A stretch of 64,000 nucleotides of DNA from Tolypothrix bouteillei VB521301 (GCF_000760695.4 NZ_JHEG04000001.1:9186935-9250934), one strand, 5' to 3'; shown: positions 29,712 to 39,691, counted from the first letter of the stretch. Notes: generated by a model not told the origin, from the sequence alone. Program-made: numbers and translations.

Positions 29712-30482
29712 ATGAGCGAGCGTTGGGCACTGGCTGGAAAGAAAGCGCTGATTACGGGAGCAACAAAAGGAATTGGGCGAGCGATCGCTGAAGAGTTTTT
29801 GGCTTTGGGTGCTGAGGTGATGATTGTCGCCCGTAATAGAGCAACGATGGTACAGGTATTAGAATCTTGGCAAGCACAAGATTGGAAAGCACATGGCGTT
29901 GCAGCAGATGTAGCAACCACAGAAGGTCGCCAAACCATTCTCAGTGAGATTAAATCCGCATTTAGGGATGAACTCGATATTTTAGTCAATAACGTTGGTA
30001 CCAATATTCGCAAGAAAGCAGTGGATTATTCGTTACAAGAGTATGCATCGATCTTTCAGACCAATCTCGATTCGGTTTTTGAACTTTGTCAACTCACTTA
30101 TCCGTTACTAAAAGCCAGCAAGGAGGGTAGCATTGTCAATGTTGGCTCAGTCGCCGGATTAACTGCCGTTCGCACAGGTGCTCCCTACGGTATGACAAAA
30201 GCCGCGCTAGTACAACTAACTCGTTCATTAGCGGTAGAATGGGCAGGCGATCGAATTCGTGTTAACACCGTTGCGCCTTGGTTTATCCAAACTCCGCTAA
30301 CAGAGCCATTACTAAATAACTCAACCTTTTTGGAATCTGTGCTGGCAAAAACCCCGATGGGTCGTATTGGCAAACCGGAAGATATTGCTGGATTGGTCGC
30401 ATTTTTGTGTATGCCCGGAGCAGCATACATCACGGGACAATGTATTGCTGTTGATGGTGGTTTTACTTCCTTCGGGTTTTAG
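29712..30482 (+). CDS. SDR oxidoreductase, tropinone-reductase-like
   Basis: A 256-residue classical SDR. Gly16-ATKGIG22, the AR at 40-41, NNVG (93-96), Ser146 in NVGSVAG, and Tyr159/Lys163 in YGMTK are all present, and the C-terminal [19 protein letters not shown] is typical. The spacing and [18 protein letters not shown] opening match the tropinone reductase-like/3-oxoacyl-ACP reductase branch, NADP(H)-type. It lies inside the pfl cluster between the Acg-like gene and pflA; a role in reducing a fermentation carbonyl is inference. Confidence 0.9.
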   Translation: MSERWALAGKKALITGATKGIGRAIAEEFLALGAEVMIVARNRATMVQVLESWQAQDWKAHGVAADVATTEGRQTILSEIKSAFRDELDILVNNVGTNIRKKAVDYSLQEYASIFQTNLDSVFELCQLTYPLLKASKEGSIVNVGSVAGLTAVRTGAPYGMTKAALVQLTRSLAVEWAGDRIRVNTVAPWFIQTPLTEPLLNNSTFLESVLAKTPMGRIGKPEDIAGLVAFLCMPGAAYITGQCIAVDGGFTSFGF

Positions 30483-30689
30483 ATTTCCGACAGGATTTTT
30501 ATTGGACTTTGAACAAAAAAGTCCAATTTCTTATTCTGTGTAAATCATCGAGAAGTTGTGTTTACAAATTAGTAAATTTTAAGTGGCAGTTTTCAACCCT
30601 TCACAAGTTCTTCAAACTTTTAACCTATAAATTGAAATGAGAGGTCAAATTAAGACCTCGTCAAAATAAGCACATTTACAGGCAGAGGT

Positions 30690-31457
30690 ATGCTGAGTCG
30701 GTCTTCCCAAACAACAACCAACTCTAATAGCAGCTTAGGTTATATCCATTCTGTGGAAACCTGTGGTACAGTAGATGGTCCGGGTATACGTTTTGTAATA
30801 TTTACTACAGGATGTCCCCTTCGTTGCCTTTATTGTGCAAATCCTGATTGTCGCCATATAGAAGATGGAAAACTAACCAGTGTTGATGAATTGATTGTAG
30901 AAATTCAAAAGTACACATCATATATGAAAGCCTCTGGAGGCGGCGTAACTCTTTGTGGAGGAGAACCTCTTTTTCAACCAGATTTTGTTAAAGAAATTTT
31001 GAAACGCTGTAAAGAGTTGGGAATTCATACTGCTTTAGATACATCGGGCTTTTGCGAGCTAGAGATAGCGAAACCCGTCTTAGAATTTGTTGATTTAGTG
31101 CTGTTAGATATCAAATCTTTTGATCGAGCAACATATAAAAAAGTCACTAGCGTTTCTATTGAACCAACACTAGCGCTTGCAAAATACTTAAGTGATATTA
31201 ATAAGCCAGTCTGGATTCGTTATGTTTTAGTACCGGGACTTACAGATGAAACACAAAATGTCGAGGGTGTAGCTAATTTTGTGGCGACACTCAAAAATGT
31301 TGAAAAATTGGAAGTTTTACCGTTTCACAAGATGGGTGAATATAAATGGGAGCAACTAGGTTATGAATACAAGCTTAAAGATACATTACCTCCCACACCC
31401 GAACAGGTAAAGAAAGCTGTGGATATTTTCAAAAGCCGAGGAATTGCAGTGGTGTAA
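30690..31457 (+). CDS. pflA: Pyruvate formate-lyase activating enzyme (radical SAM)
   Basis: A 255-residue radical-SAM glycyl-radical activase. Cys42-x3-Cys46-x2-Cys49 (TGCPLRCLYCANPDC) binds the [4Fe-4S] cluster; the N-terminal SVETCGTVDGPGIRFV and the GGGVTLCGGEPLFQ block are classic PflA motifs, as are LLDIKS and WIRYVLVPGLTD. It lacks the eight-cysteine insertion of hydroxyphenylacetate or glycerol activases, which supports pairing with pflB. It should convert Gly717 of PflB to a radical. A 200-bp gap separates it from the SDR; it may have its own promoter. Confidence 0.96.
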   Translation: MLSRSSQTTTNSNSSLGYIHSVETCGTVDGPGIRFVIFTTGCPLRCLYCANPDCRHIEDGKLTSVDELIVEIQKYTSYMKASGGGVTLCGGEPLFQPDFVKEILKRCKELGIHTALDTSGFCELEIAKPVLEFVDLVLLDIKSFDRATYKKVTSVSIEPTLALAKYLSDINKPVWIRYVLVPGLTDETQNVEGVANFVATLKNVEKLEVLPFHKMGEYKWEQLGYEYKLKDTLPPTPEQVKKAVDIFKSRGIAVV

Positions 31458-31686
31458 TTTCAGAGTGTTTGAGTTATGGGATCTGAATAAGTCATGGTTC
31501 TTAGTACTTTACACTCATTCTTAACAAAGATAATCTTGCATACTACTTTTGTAGTATAATTGGAAGTGCCAAAAGCTCCAATATTTTTATCTTTTAATCT
31601 CAAGCCTCTCCCAAGGATAGGGACAAGACTGCTAAATTGGATAAGTGTGCTGCTTGACAACTTACCAACGGAAAGAGAATGTTTTT

Positions 31687-34521
31687 ATGAAGAGCAAAAA
31701 TCAGATAATCTTCACCTTACTGTTGAGAAGCGCTATTGTCTTTTCACCTGTTGTCTTGTCCGTTGGTGTTGCTAGCGCTCAAAAACCACCATCCTCCTCC
31801 TCGGAAGTAGCTCCCGCCGTCTTAAGGCAAAATCGGGGACAAGGAGGACAATGGTCGGAGGAACAACGTTCCTTTGTGCGTACAACTATACTACTAAATG
31901 TTTGGCTTGGTATACTGACTCTTATTCCAGTTACAACGATCGCTTCGCTCCTGCTGTTACGACGGGCGGCAATCCGTGCAATTGTGGATAAAGCCATGGA
32001 ACGGTTAGAGGGACTTGAAGAGTTAGAAAAACAACTAGTCACTGTCAAGCAGGAATCACAAAAACTTATATATGAAATTAAAAACGTTTCCTCCGAACTG
32101 GAAAAGGAAGCGGAAACTCTACAACAAAAAATCAAAATAGAACAAGAAAGTTTATCCAAAGTTCCATTTGAAATTTCTCAATCTAAAGAGCAGATATTAG
32201 CAGAACTCACAGGTTTAGTACAAAAATCTCAACAAGAGGTACAAACTTTAGAAGCTGAGTTTGCTTCTTACTTATCGGAATTTGAATTGCAGGCTCAACA
32301 GAAAAGAAACCTGACTCTGAATAATTTAGGAGACTTGGAATCTGAAGTAACATCTCAAATCGGTGAGATGAAATCGGGATTACAGCAGGAAAGAGAAATC
32401 ACTCTTGATGATTTGGCAAAATCTCGAGCGGAATTTTCCTCTCAAATTTCAAATTTGCATTTAGATGCAGAACGAAGCAAGAATAAGATTCTAGAAAACT
32501 TAGAGCAATTGCAAGCAGAATTTGCTACTCAGTTAACAGAGTTGAAGTCAGGAATACAACAACAAAAAGATATTGCTCTTGAAGATATAGCTAAATCTCA
32601 GTCAGAGTTTGTTTCTCAAATTTCCGGTTTGCACTCAGATGCGGAAAAACACAGAAACAAAGTTTTGGAAAACTTAGAGCAATTGCAATCAGAATTTGCT
32701 ACTCAGTTGACGGAGCTAAAGTCAGGAATACAACAGCAAAAAGATATTGCTCTTGGAGATTTGGCAAAATCTCAGTCAGAGTTTGCCTCTCAAATGTCTG
32801 GCTTGCACTCAGATGCAGAACAACGCAGAAACAGAGTTTTGGAAAACTTAGAGCAATTGCAATCAGAATTTGCTACTCAGTTGACGGAGCTAAAGTCAGG
32901 AATACAACAGCAAAAAGATATTGCTCTTGGAGATTTGGCAAAATCTCAGTCAGAGTTTGCCTCTCAAATGTCTGGCTTGCACTCAGATGCAGAACAGCGC
33001 AGAAACAGAGTTTTGGAAAACTTAGAGCAATTACAAGCAGAATTTGCTACTCAGTTAACAGAGCTAAAGTCAGGAATACAACAGCAAAAAGATATTGCTC
33101 TTGGAGATTTGGCAAAATCTCAATCAGAGTTTGCTTCTCAAATTTCCGGTTTGCATTCAGATGCAGAACAACATAAAAATCAAGTTCTGGCGAATTTGGA
33201 TCGGTTACAAACAGAGTTTGCTGCTCAACTTTCTGAATTAAAAGTTGGTGCTCAAGACAAAAAAAATGCAACTAATAACAGTTTGATAGAGTTGGAAAAT
33301 CAACTGAAATCCTATGCATCTGGATTTGAGTCTGATATAGAACAACAAAAAAATAAAGTTATTGAAAGTTTAAGGCAGTTGAGAACGGAATTTACTTCAC
33401 AACTCTCTAAGTTGCGCTTGGATGCTCAAAGGAAACAAAAAATTATTCTTGAAGATTTAGAAAAATCAGGAAATGAACTGACTTCTCAATTCTCTGAACT
33501 TAAGAAAGATGCCAGACAAGAAAAAGCGCTCGTTCTGGAAAAGCTAGAGCAGTTGGAATCGGAATTCATTTCACAACTCTCTGAATTGCAAAGAGATGCC
33601 CTTCAGCAAAAAGACTCAATTCTCGAACAGGTATCTGATGTTGCTTCTCAAGCAAGTGCAGAGTCTGTAACCTTTGTGGTTGAGAAAAAAGAACACGAAG
33701 AAATACAGGATAAATTGCAACAACCGCAAGAGGTGAGCAGTGAAGTTATTTCTACTGTAAGTCCAGAACCTGTTAGCGATCGCTTAATTGAAATAGTTCC
33801 AGCATCTACTGATACTCAAACCGATTCTCAGGTAGAAGAATATATCAAACAGGGAGAGACTCTTTTTGCCCAAAAGAACTATGAAGATGCACTTGCTGCT
33901 TACAACAAAGCCATTGAGATTCAACCAAACAATGCAGCTGCTTGGTTAAACCGAGGGATGACTTTAGGAAGATTAAAACAGTATCGAGAGGCAATTGATT
34001 CCTACGAGCAAGCTTTGAAACATAAGCCTGATTACCATCAGGCTTGGGTTGATGTAGGTGTAGCGCTGGGATACTTAGGAAGACATAAGGAAGCTTTGAT
34101 TGCTTTTAAAAAAGCTACGCGAGTTAAACCCGATGATGGAGTAGCTTGGTTAAATCGGGGTCTTGCATTGCAAGAGTTAGAACAAGATGAAGACGCAGTT
34201 GTTTGTTTTGATAAAGCTATCAAATTTAAGCCTAACTCTCATAAAGCTTGGAATAACCGAGGTTACTCTCTAGTTATGCTAGGGCGAGATGATGAAGCAA
34301 TTGAAAGCTTTGATAAGGCATTGGAAATTAAACCAGATTATGCCAATGCCTACTATAACAAAGCTATCTGTTTTGCGATGCAGAGGCAGATTGAATCATC
34401 TCTGGACAATTTGCAAAAAGCAATTAACCTCAATCCTAACTTTAAGGAACAAGCAGCCAGTGACATAGATTTTGATGACATTGCAGCTGATAAGCGTTTC
34501 CAAGAGTTGGTAAGGGAGTAA
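31687..34521 (+). CDS. Membrane coiled-coil protein with C-terminal TPRs
   Basis: A 944-residue protein read from the ATG at 31687, which begins a signal peptide (ending near VASAQ). A membrane segment at about 60-80 (ILTLIPVTTIASLLLL) follows. Residues about 90-650 are a continuous coiled coil of Gln/Glu/Ser/Leu-rich repeats, including four near-identical 58-residue units. After a linker, five to six TPR repeats fill about 715-930 (for example AAWLNRGMTLGRLKQYREAI), ending in a TPR-associated tail (IAADKRFQELVRE). The architecture suggests a membrane-tethered long spacer presenting a protein-binding TPR domain. Function unknown. Confidence 0.88.
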   Translation: MKSKNQIIFTLLLRSAIVFSPVVLSVGVASAQKPPSSSSEVAPAVLRQNRGQGGQWSEEQRSFVRTTILLNVWLGILTLIPVTTIASLLLLRRAAIRAIVDKAMERLEGLEELEKQLVTVKQESQKLIYEIKNVSSELEKEAETLQQKIKIEQESLSKVPFEISQSKEQILAELTGLVQKSQQEVQTLEAEFASYLSEFELQAQQKRNLTLNNLGDLESEVTSQIGEMKSGLQQEREITLDDLAKSRAEFSSQISNLHLDAERSKNKILENLEQLQAEFATQLTELKSGIQQQKDIALEDIAKSQSEFVSQISGLHSDAEKHRNKVLENLEQLQSEFATQLTELKSGIQQQKDIALGDLAKSQSEFASQMSGLHSDAEQRRNRVLENLEQLQSEFATQLTELKSGIQQQKDIALGDLAKSQSEFASQMSGLHSDAEQRRNRVLENLEQLQAEFATQLTELKSGIQQQKDIALGDLAKSQSEFASQISGLHSDAEQHKNQVLANLDRLQTEFAAQLSELKVGAQDKKNATNNSLIELENQLKSYASGFESDIEQQKNKVIESLRQLRTEFTSQLSKLRLDAQRKQKIILEDLEKSGNELTSQFSELKKDARQEKALVLEKLEQLESEFISQLSELQRDALQQKDSILEQVSDVASQASAESVTFVVEKKEHEEIQDKLQQPQEVSSEVISTVSPEPVSDRLIEIVPASTDTQTDSQVEEYIKQGETLFAQKNYEDALAAYNKAIEIQPNNAAAWLNRGMTLGRLKQYREAIDSYEQALKHKPDYHQAWVDVGVALGYLGRHKEALIAFKKATRVKPDDGVAWLNRGLALQELEQDEDAVVCFDKAIKFKPNSHKAWNNRGYSLVMLGRDDEAIESFDKALEIKPDYANAYYNKAICFAMQRQIESSLDNLQKAINLNPNFKEQAASDIDFDDIAADKRFQELVRE
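32488..33183 (+). repeat. Four 174-nt near-identical repeats in coiled-coil gene
   Basis: Units start at 32488, 32662, 32836 and 33010, each encoding a 58-residue segment beginning (I/V)LENLEQLQ(A/S)EF. The second and third are almost identical in DNA, which indicates recent unequal exchange or gene conversion; flanking units at 32314 and 33184 are more diverged. Confidence 0.9.
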
Positions 34522-35391
34522 GATATTTTTACACCATATGCTCTTGACCGATTGTCCTTAGAATAGAATTCTCTTGCTATACAAACAAAGTCCGCCTGTA
34601 TTGTTTTGGTAAGAAACACGATATCAGGAATCAGACCGGAAGTCCACGTAGGTGGACTTCGCTTGTATAGACGCGATTTTAATCGCAGGCGTGTTTTTTC
34701 ACTTATTGAGATGCTCCCCACTAAGTACGGAAGAGCCCCTGCTCCTTACTTTATGGAAAGCCTACCGATTGGAAACGGTATTACTCCCTTCCCACTATAA
34801 GATTACCGAGCTTCTCCTCTTTCTTCGTGTACTTTGCGTCTTTGTGGTTCATTTAATTAGGTAATCTTAGAGCAGGATAGGAATCCTTACATTCATATTT
34901 GATTACGTTAAGATTGTAAAGAAAGGTTTGTCTGAGAAGACTCTCACTAAAATAACAGATATTTAATTTTACTAAAACTGCCGGGGATCAGAGATTTCAC
35001 GGAAGGATTTTAAGATAAAGACTTTATGAACAATATTTAGGTTGCTATTGCAAGTCAATTTTTCCTTGCATATAATTAAGGATAGAGGTGTATGAAAAGA
35101 GCACCGAAAGAAAAGAGGGCAAAGAACGAAGTTAAATAAACTTAAACAATATCTGGATTAAAAAGTTAAGAAACTTTAACTTTTTCCAAGTGAAACGACA
35201 GTTTGAGTCGTCTAGCTGCTAACAAAAATCGAGCATCACCCATAACGTTTGCTCTGCGTAAATTCTTTATTAGTAGCAAAAGCGTATAAATTTTAACTGA
35301 TTTTTTTGGCTTTGGGTCTGACTATAGAGCCAACCCTGATTTTTTACGTGTTAACTTGGCTACTTAATATTGAGCCAAGGAGGATAATCAT
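34522..35391. other. Intergenic region with short palindromic repeats
   Basis: About 870 bp. A palindrome AAGTCCACGTAGGTGGACTT at 34640-34659 and the adjacent CGCTTGTATAGACGCGATTTTAATCG-type sequence resemble an element near 56397 and one near 46440. The rest is AT-rich. GGAGG just upstream of 35392 is the ribosome-binding site of the oxygenase gene. Frames here are short and unsupported. Confidence 0.5.
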
Positions 35392-36075
35392 ATGTTGGAA
35401 TTAAGAAAAGAAGTTTTTGATTGCATCACCAGTTATGCGTTGGACAGTGTTGCAGCTGTTAACGTAGATAACATAAAGCCGTTTTATAAAAATCTACCTC
35501 TAGATCCATATATAAAAGATAATTACCGCTTTAGACGCTTATCTCATTTCAAGGTTGCAGAAGAGGGTTTAGTCAAATTACCTCATAGAGCTTTATATCA
35601 GGCGAAAAAATACAATCCTTTGCTTGGTAATGTAGTCAGAGAATTTGCAGAACTTGAGGATGAACTCATTAAGATTGAGGATTTCCAAAGAATTGTGTTG
35701 GAATTTTTTGAGTTTTGTAAAATTTGTTCAATTCATACAGAAGTGGCAGTTCATCAAATTAGAACCGTTGCTTATCCAGGGAAAGTAGGAAACCCAGCAC
35801 CAGAAGGAATTCACAGAGATGGTGTTGATATGATTGGGATTTTTGCTGTGAATAGGGAGGGAATTGAAGGAGGCGAAACTCATCTCTATAAATCTAAGAG
35901 TGACAACCCAATTTTTACCAAAATTCTCCATCCTGGAGAGTTACTAGTCTTTAGCGATCGCAACCTATTCCACTTTACGACAGCTATCGAAGCACTCACT
36001 GCAGAAAATGGGGTCAGGGATGTGTTTGTGATTACTTGTCCGGGGTTAAATCCTCAGGATAATAAAGGAGATTAG
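35392..36075 (+). CDS. 2OG-Fe(II) dioxygenase family protein
   Basis: A 227-residue member of the 2OG-Fe_Oxy_2 family (PF10014), which includes bacterial free amino-acid hydroxylases such as the isoleucine 4-dioxygenase group and BsmA. The metal triad is His141-x-Asp143 in EGIHRDGVD and His194 in RNLFHFTTAI; GGETHLY and PGELLVFSDRNLFH are family blocks. Start: GGAGG is placed six bases before the ATG. It is 122 bp upstream of the PLP enzyme gene on the same strand, so the two may act on the same small molecule; that is inference. Confidence 0.88.
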   Translation: MLELRKEVFDCITSYALDSVAAVNVDNIKPFYKNLPLDPYIKDNYRFRRLSHFKVAEEGLVKLPHRALYQAKKYNPLLGNVVREFAELEDELIKIEDFQRIVLEFFEFCKICSIHTEVAVHQIRTVAYPGKVGNPAPEGIHRDGVDMIGIFAVNREGIEGGETHLYKSKSDNPIFTKILHPGELLVFSDRNLFHFTTAIEALTAENGVRDVFVITCPGLNPQDNKGD

Positions 36076-36197
36076 GAACTGGGGACTGGGGTACCTTTCT
36101 TGTGGAAGGGACGGGAGAGGATACCCATCCTATAAAGGAAAAATATATTGTTTGCAAATCACCAAGCAATTCAGCAAGAAAAAAGGAGTGTTCTACG

Positions 36198-37451
36198 ATG
36201 GTTGACCTAGATTTAAAGTGGATACGCGATCGCTTTCCCGCTCTCTCCCAAGAGATCGACGGTCAACCCGTGATTTTTTTTGACGGACCGGGCGGTACTC
36301 AAGTCCCAAGCCCTGTAGTCAACGCGATCGCAGAATACTTGATAAAGTCAAATGCTAACGCACATGGGGCGTTTGCCACCAGTGAGAGAACAGACTCACT
36401 TGTAGTATCAGCGCGTTTGGCAATCGCCGATTTGTTAGGTTGTGATGCTGACGAAGTTGTGTTTGGTTCCAACATGACCACACTCACCTTCACCATAAGT
36501 CGAGCCATTGGTCGAGAACTGCGACCCGGTGATGAAATTGTCGTTACCAAACTCGACCACTATGCCAATGTCTCCCCTTGGTACGCACTTTCCGAACAAG
36601 GCGCAGTCATTCGTACAGTTGATATCAATGTAGAAGACTGTACCCTAGACATGAACCATCTCAAGCAGCAAATCAACGAACGAACGCGACTCGTAGCAGT
36701 GGGGTATGCATCCAATGCTGTAGGTACAATCAACGACATTGCAGAAATCGTCAAACTTGCTCGTGCTGTTGGAGCAATGGTTTTTGTAGATGCGGTTCAC
36801 TATGCCCCTCACGGTCCGGTAGACGTGCATGCGATCGATTGCGACTTTCTCAGTTGTTCCGCCTATAAATTCTTTGGACCCCATGTGGGTGTTATGTATG
36901 CAAAACGGGAACATCTGACTCGCCTGCTTCCTTACAAAGTGCAACCAGCCCCAGATGAAATCCCCTCACGTTGGGAAACTGGGACTCAAAACTATGAAGG
37001 GCTGGCGGGGATGGTAGCAGCAATTGACTATCTAGCTGAAATAGGTCACCAACTTTTACCTGGTGTTGAAAACCGCCGAGAAGCTTTAGTAGCAGCCATG
37101 CTAGGAATCAAGCAATACGAAAAAGAACTCAGCTACAAGTTGATTTCAGGATTGCTACAAATTTCCGGTGTAACTCTCTATGGTATTACCAATCCAAGCA
37201 GCTTTGACTGGCGAACACCAACCGTTGGAATTCGATTAGCCAAACACGCTCCTCAGACAGTTGCTAAAGCTTTAGGCGATCGCGGTATCTTCACCTGGAA
37301 CGGCAACTTTTACGCACTCGGTTTAACTGAAAAATTAGGAGTCGAATCAAGTGGAGGACTCCTGAGGATCGGGTTAACACACTACAACACTGTTGAAGAA
37401 ATTCATCGTTTTTTGGCAGTCATTGATGAATTGTTAGTGGTTAGTAGTTAA
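36198..37451 (+). CDS. Cysteine desulfurase-like class V aminotransferase
   Basis: A 417-residue PLP enzyme from the ATG at 36198, preceded by AAAGGAGTG. The PLP lysine is Lys224 in CSAYKFFGPH. It resembles the VC1184-type cysteine desulfurase-like subfamily: FDGPGGTQVPSPV near the start, TNWALSE-like HYANVSPWY region, GGLLRIGLTHYNT at the end. The catalytic-cysteine loop of true desulfurases is not seen; WNGNFYALGL occupies that region. So it may not be a sulfur-transfer enzyme and could process an amino acid made by the adjacent oxygenase. Activity is unassigned. Confidence 0.88.
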   Translation: MVDLDLKWIRDRFPALSQEIDGQPVIFFDGPGGTQVPSPVVNAIAEYLIKSNANAHGAFATSERTDSLVVSARLAIADLLGCDADEVVFGSNMTTLTFTISRAIGRELRPGDEIVVTKLDHYANVSPWYALSEQGAVIRTVDINVEDCTLDMNHLKQQINERTRLVAVGYASNAVGTINDIAEIVKLARAVGAMVFVDAVHYAPHGPVDVHAIDCDFLSCSAYKFFGPHVGVMYAKREHLTRLLPYKVQPAPDEIPSRWETGTQNYEGLAGMVAAIDYLAEIGHQLLPGVENRREALVAAMLGIKQYEKELSYKLISGLLQISGVTLYGITNPSSFDWRTPTVGIRLAKHAPQTVAKALGDRGIFTWNGNFYALGLTEKLGVESSGGLLRIGLTHYNTVEEIHRFLAVIDELLVVSS

Positions 37452-37715
37452 TGGTTACTCCCTTCCCCCTATAAGACTACCGATCTGCTTTTCCTCTTAT
37501 TCCCTTGCTCTTTGTGTCGAGTGCGGTTCATTTAAATAGGTAATCTTTGGGCGGAAAGGGAGTAGTTGTTAGTTGTTCTATGAACCATCAACCACTAACT
37601 ACCGACTGTGAGCCACAAACCATTAAGCTGTGGCGCATATTACGCCCTCCCCCACTCTCCCCATCTCCCTCAATTCAATGCCTCACAGCTAAACCACTAA
37701 CAGCTAACCAATAAT

Positions 37716-38951
37716 ATGCAATCCCATCATTTGCTTTCTATTTTCAACCCCTCCAATTACTGGCGGGGCGGTCATTTTACTATTCCCTGGCAACCGATCT
37801 ACCAGCAATTCCAAATATTACCCGAAGAACTGGTTTTAAGCGATTTGCGCGACCTGTCACACACACCACTAAACGCTCAAGTCGATCGCATCGATCCAGA
37901 CGATTCCTCTCGCGATACCTTAGTTTTCTCTTTACCAAAAGTTATTCCACCCGGTTCCGAAGATGAAGTGCTAGCTTCTACCTTTGTGAGACTAGACCGA
38001 GGCAAACCCGTGCTATCTGGCTTAGTTGAGCCATCGTTAGAAGTTGTTTATAGTGCATCGGGACAGGCGCGAGGAGTCAGGCTCTCCAACAGCCGTCTTG
38101 TCATTTGGTTCAACCTCATACCTGCACCTGAAGATAATTGGCAAAACTGGTTTTCTGGTTCAGCAACTAGCGTACAACTGGACTACCAAGAACTTCTCGA
38201 TCCATTTCGGGCTGCTAAAGGAGACTGGATCGGACAAGATCCAGAAAAGCGGTGCATGCAAGTAGATGAACTCTTGCTACCAGAACAATTTCATCCTGCA
38301 TCGCAATACTACAATGTCAGCTTGTTCAATCATTCTTACCGATTGGTCTCTCATTCCACAGGTCCGGTACGTGCAAGCATAACTATTGCTTCCGAACCCT
38401 TCGATTATATCTGTACAGAGCCAAGAACTGGCAGTAAGCGCCATTTAATTTGCGAACTCTACAGAGTCATTAGTTTGTATGCTGGTGCCAATTACTTGGT
38501 TGAAGAACTTTATGTGAAAGGGAAGCCCAGGATAGAACAAGACTGGGTTCTCAACCAACAAGAAGTCGTTTATCCTGATTTTGCTCCTCGTTACTTTGCC
38601 CACATGAACCTGGGACGAACAGAAGATATCCAGCAAGTTTTCCCCGTATTTGATTGGTTTGCTATTGGGTCTAGCGAGCCACCCTATCCAGCATACGGTT
38701 TGATGACTAACGTACATTTAAATTTTTTGACTCACCCACACGTTGGTCATAAAAGCCATTTTTCTTGGCAGTTGTTACCCAGCAATTATGCCAAGTGCGT
38801 ACACTTATTTATGAGAGGTCAACCTGAAGGATTTGATGCGCGGGTAGGTCATCTTTGGTATGAACTCATACACAAGCCTTTAAGGGCTGAAATATATCAA
38901 GATTCTTCTTGTCCCATCGTTGTGAAGTTACCAAATTTGGCTGTATTGTAG
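37716..38951 (+). CDS. Hypothetical protein, 411 residues
   Basis: A soluble protein with no signal peptide or membrane segment. The composition is rich in aromatic residues with many short strand-like segments (SLFNHSYRLVSHSTGPVR, LICELYRVISLYAGANYLV), suggesting a mainly beta fold; one notable motif is NYWRGGHFTIPW near the N-terminus and THPHVGHKSHFSWQL near 340. It lies 264 bp after the PLP enzyme on the same strand with repeats in between, so cotranscription is uncertain. I do not recognise a family with known function. Confidence 0.7.
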   Translation: MQSHHLLSIFNPSNYWRGGHFTIPWQPIYQQFQILPEELVLSDLRDLSHTPLNAQVDRIDPDDSSRDTLVFSLPKVIPPGSEDEVLASTFVRLDRGKPVLSGLVEPSLEVVYSASGQARGVRLSNSRLVIWFNLIPAPEDNWQNWFSGSATSVQLDYQELLDPFRAAKGDWIGQDPEKRCMQVDELLLPEQFHPASQYYNVSLFNHSYRLVSHSTGPVRASITIASEPFDYICTEPRTGSKRHLICELYRVISLYAGANYLVEELYVKGKPRIEQDWVLNQQEVVYPDFAPRYFAHMNLGRTEDIQQVFPVFDWFAIGSSEPPYPAYGLMTNVHLNFLTHPHVGHKSHFSWQLLPSNYAKCVHLFMRGQPEGFDARVGHLWYELIHKPLRAEIYQDSSCPIVVKLPNLAVL

Positions 38952-39078
38952 TGAAAAATTTGTGATGTTTTTAGATGAAACCATTTGTCAATTGGGGAAG
39001 TTCAGATTAAACAAAACACGTTTTTACTCCTACGGGTATTGTCCTAGATTCATCAAAACTTGCCGTTGAAGTATGCGA

Positions 39079-39369
39079 TTAGGAACTTTGAACTGAAGCA
39101 ACCTTACAGTCCCGTGACCAATCTGAGTTTTTCCTTCTATTCTTTATAGTAGCGAAATCCGAACCTTTATAGCGGTTGCAGGATAAACATGAAAGTGCTA
39201 AGTTCTCAGCAGTTGTTTCACCTCCATGCTTTACGGCGATAAAATGGTCTACTTCATGGGTATAGATTGAAAAATCTTGATAGATTAAGCAATATTCACA
39301 GCGTCTAAATGCTCTCTCTATGACTAGCTTACGTAGTTCGGCAGGAATTGAATTTAGAAGTCATTTATT
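39079..39369 (-). pseudogene. HNH endonuclease, frameshifted and truncated
   Basis: Reading the minus strand in the frame that ends at 39079 gives an HNH nuclease: ELRKLVIERAFRRCEYC, then HEVDHFIAVKHGGET and ENLALSCLSCNRYKGSD, i.e. the CxxC, H-x-H/N and CxxC pattern of small cyanobacterial HNH proteins. The expected ATG (ATGACTTCTAAA at 39369) is in a different frame, so a shift near 39345-39355 breaks the start, and the normal C-terminal region is replaced by a short unrelated tail. It follows the 107-residue gene with overlap, its usual two-gene arrangement in my recollection. Confidence 0.7.
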
Positions 39370-39691
39370 AAATTCTAGTAGAGGCTCGTGCTTTTAGTAA
39401 AATAATAATATGTTCTAATTGCTCGTAAACATCTAATTCTGCTAATTCTATTGGACTGAGTATTGCAGAGCGATTTTTTTCTAATAATGCTTGCAGGCGT
39501 GTTTGAGCTTGGGATGAAACTTTAAAAGTCATAATTTCTTCTGGTGTTGGACGTTTAATTAAAAAATCAAGAACCTCTTGATAAACTGCGGGAATATCTG
39601 TAGTCTCAGCTAGGACTGTCTGCTGAACCTGTGGTGAATTAGCAACGTCTAGCAATCGCCACAGCAATTCGGGTAAGTGATTTTGCGTCAT
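39368..39691 (-). CDS. Hypothetical helical protein upstream of HNH remnant
   Basis: A 107-residue, probably all-alpha protein (LPELLWRLLDVANSPQVQQ, ELAELDVYEQLEHIIILLKARA). It ends where the broken HNH reading frame begins, consistent with translational coupling in the ancestral pair. The combination of a small helical protein and an HNH nuclease may be an addiction-like or mobile module, but no function is known. No signal peptide or metal motif. Confidence 0.65.
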   Translation of the reverse strand: MTQNHLPELLWRLLDVANSPQVQQTVLAETTDIPAVYQEVLDFLIKRPTPEEIMTFKVSSQAQTRLQALLEKNRSAILSPIELAELDVYEQLEHIIILLKARASTRI

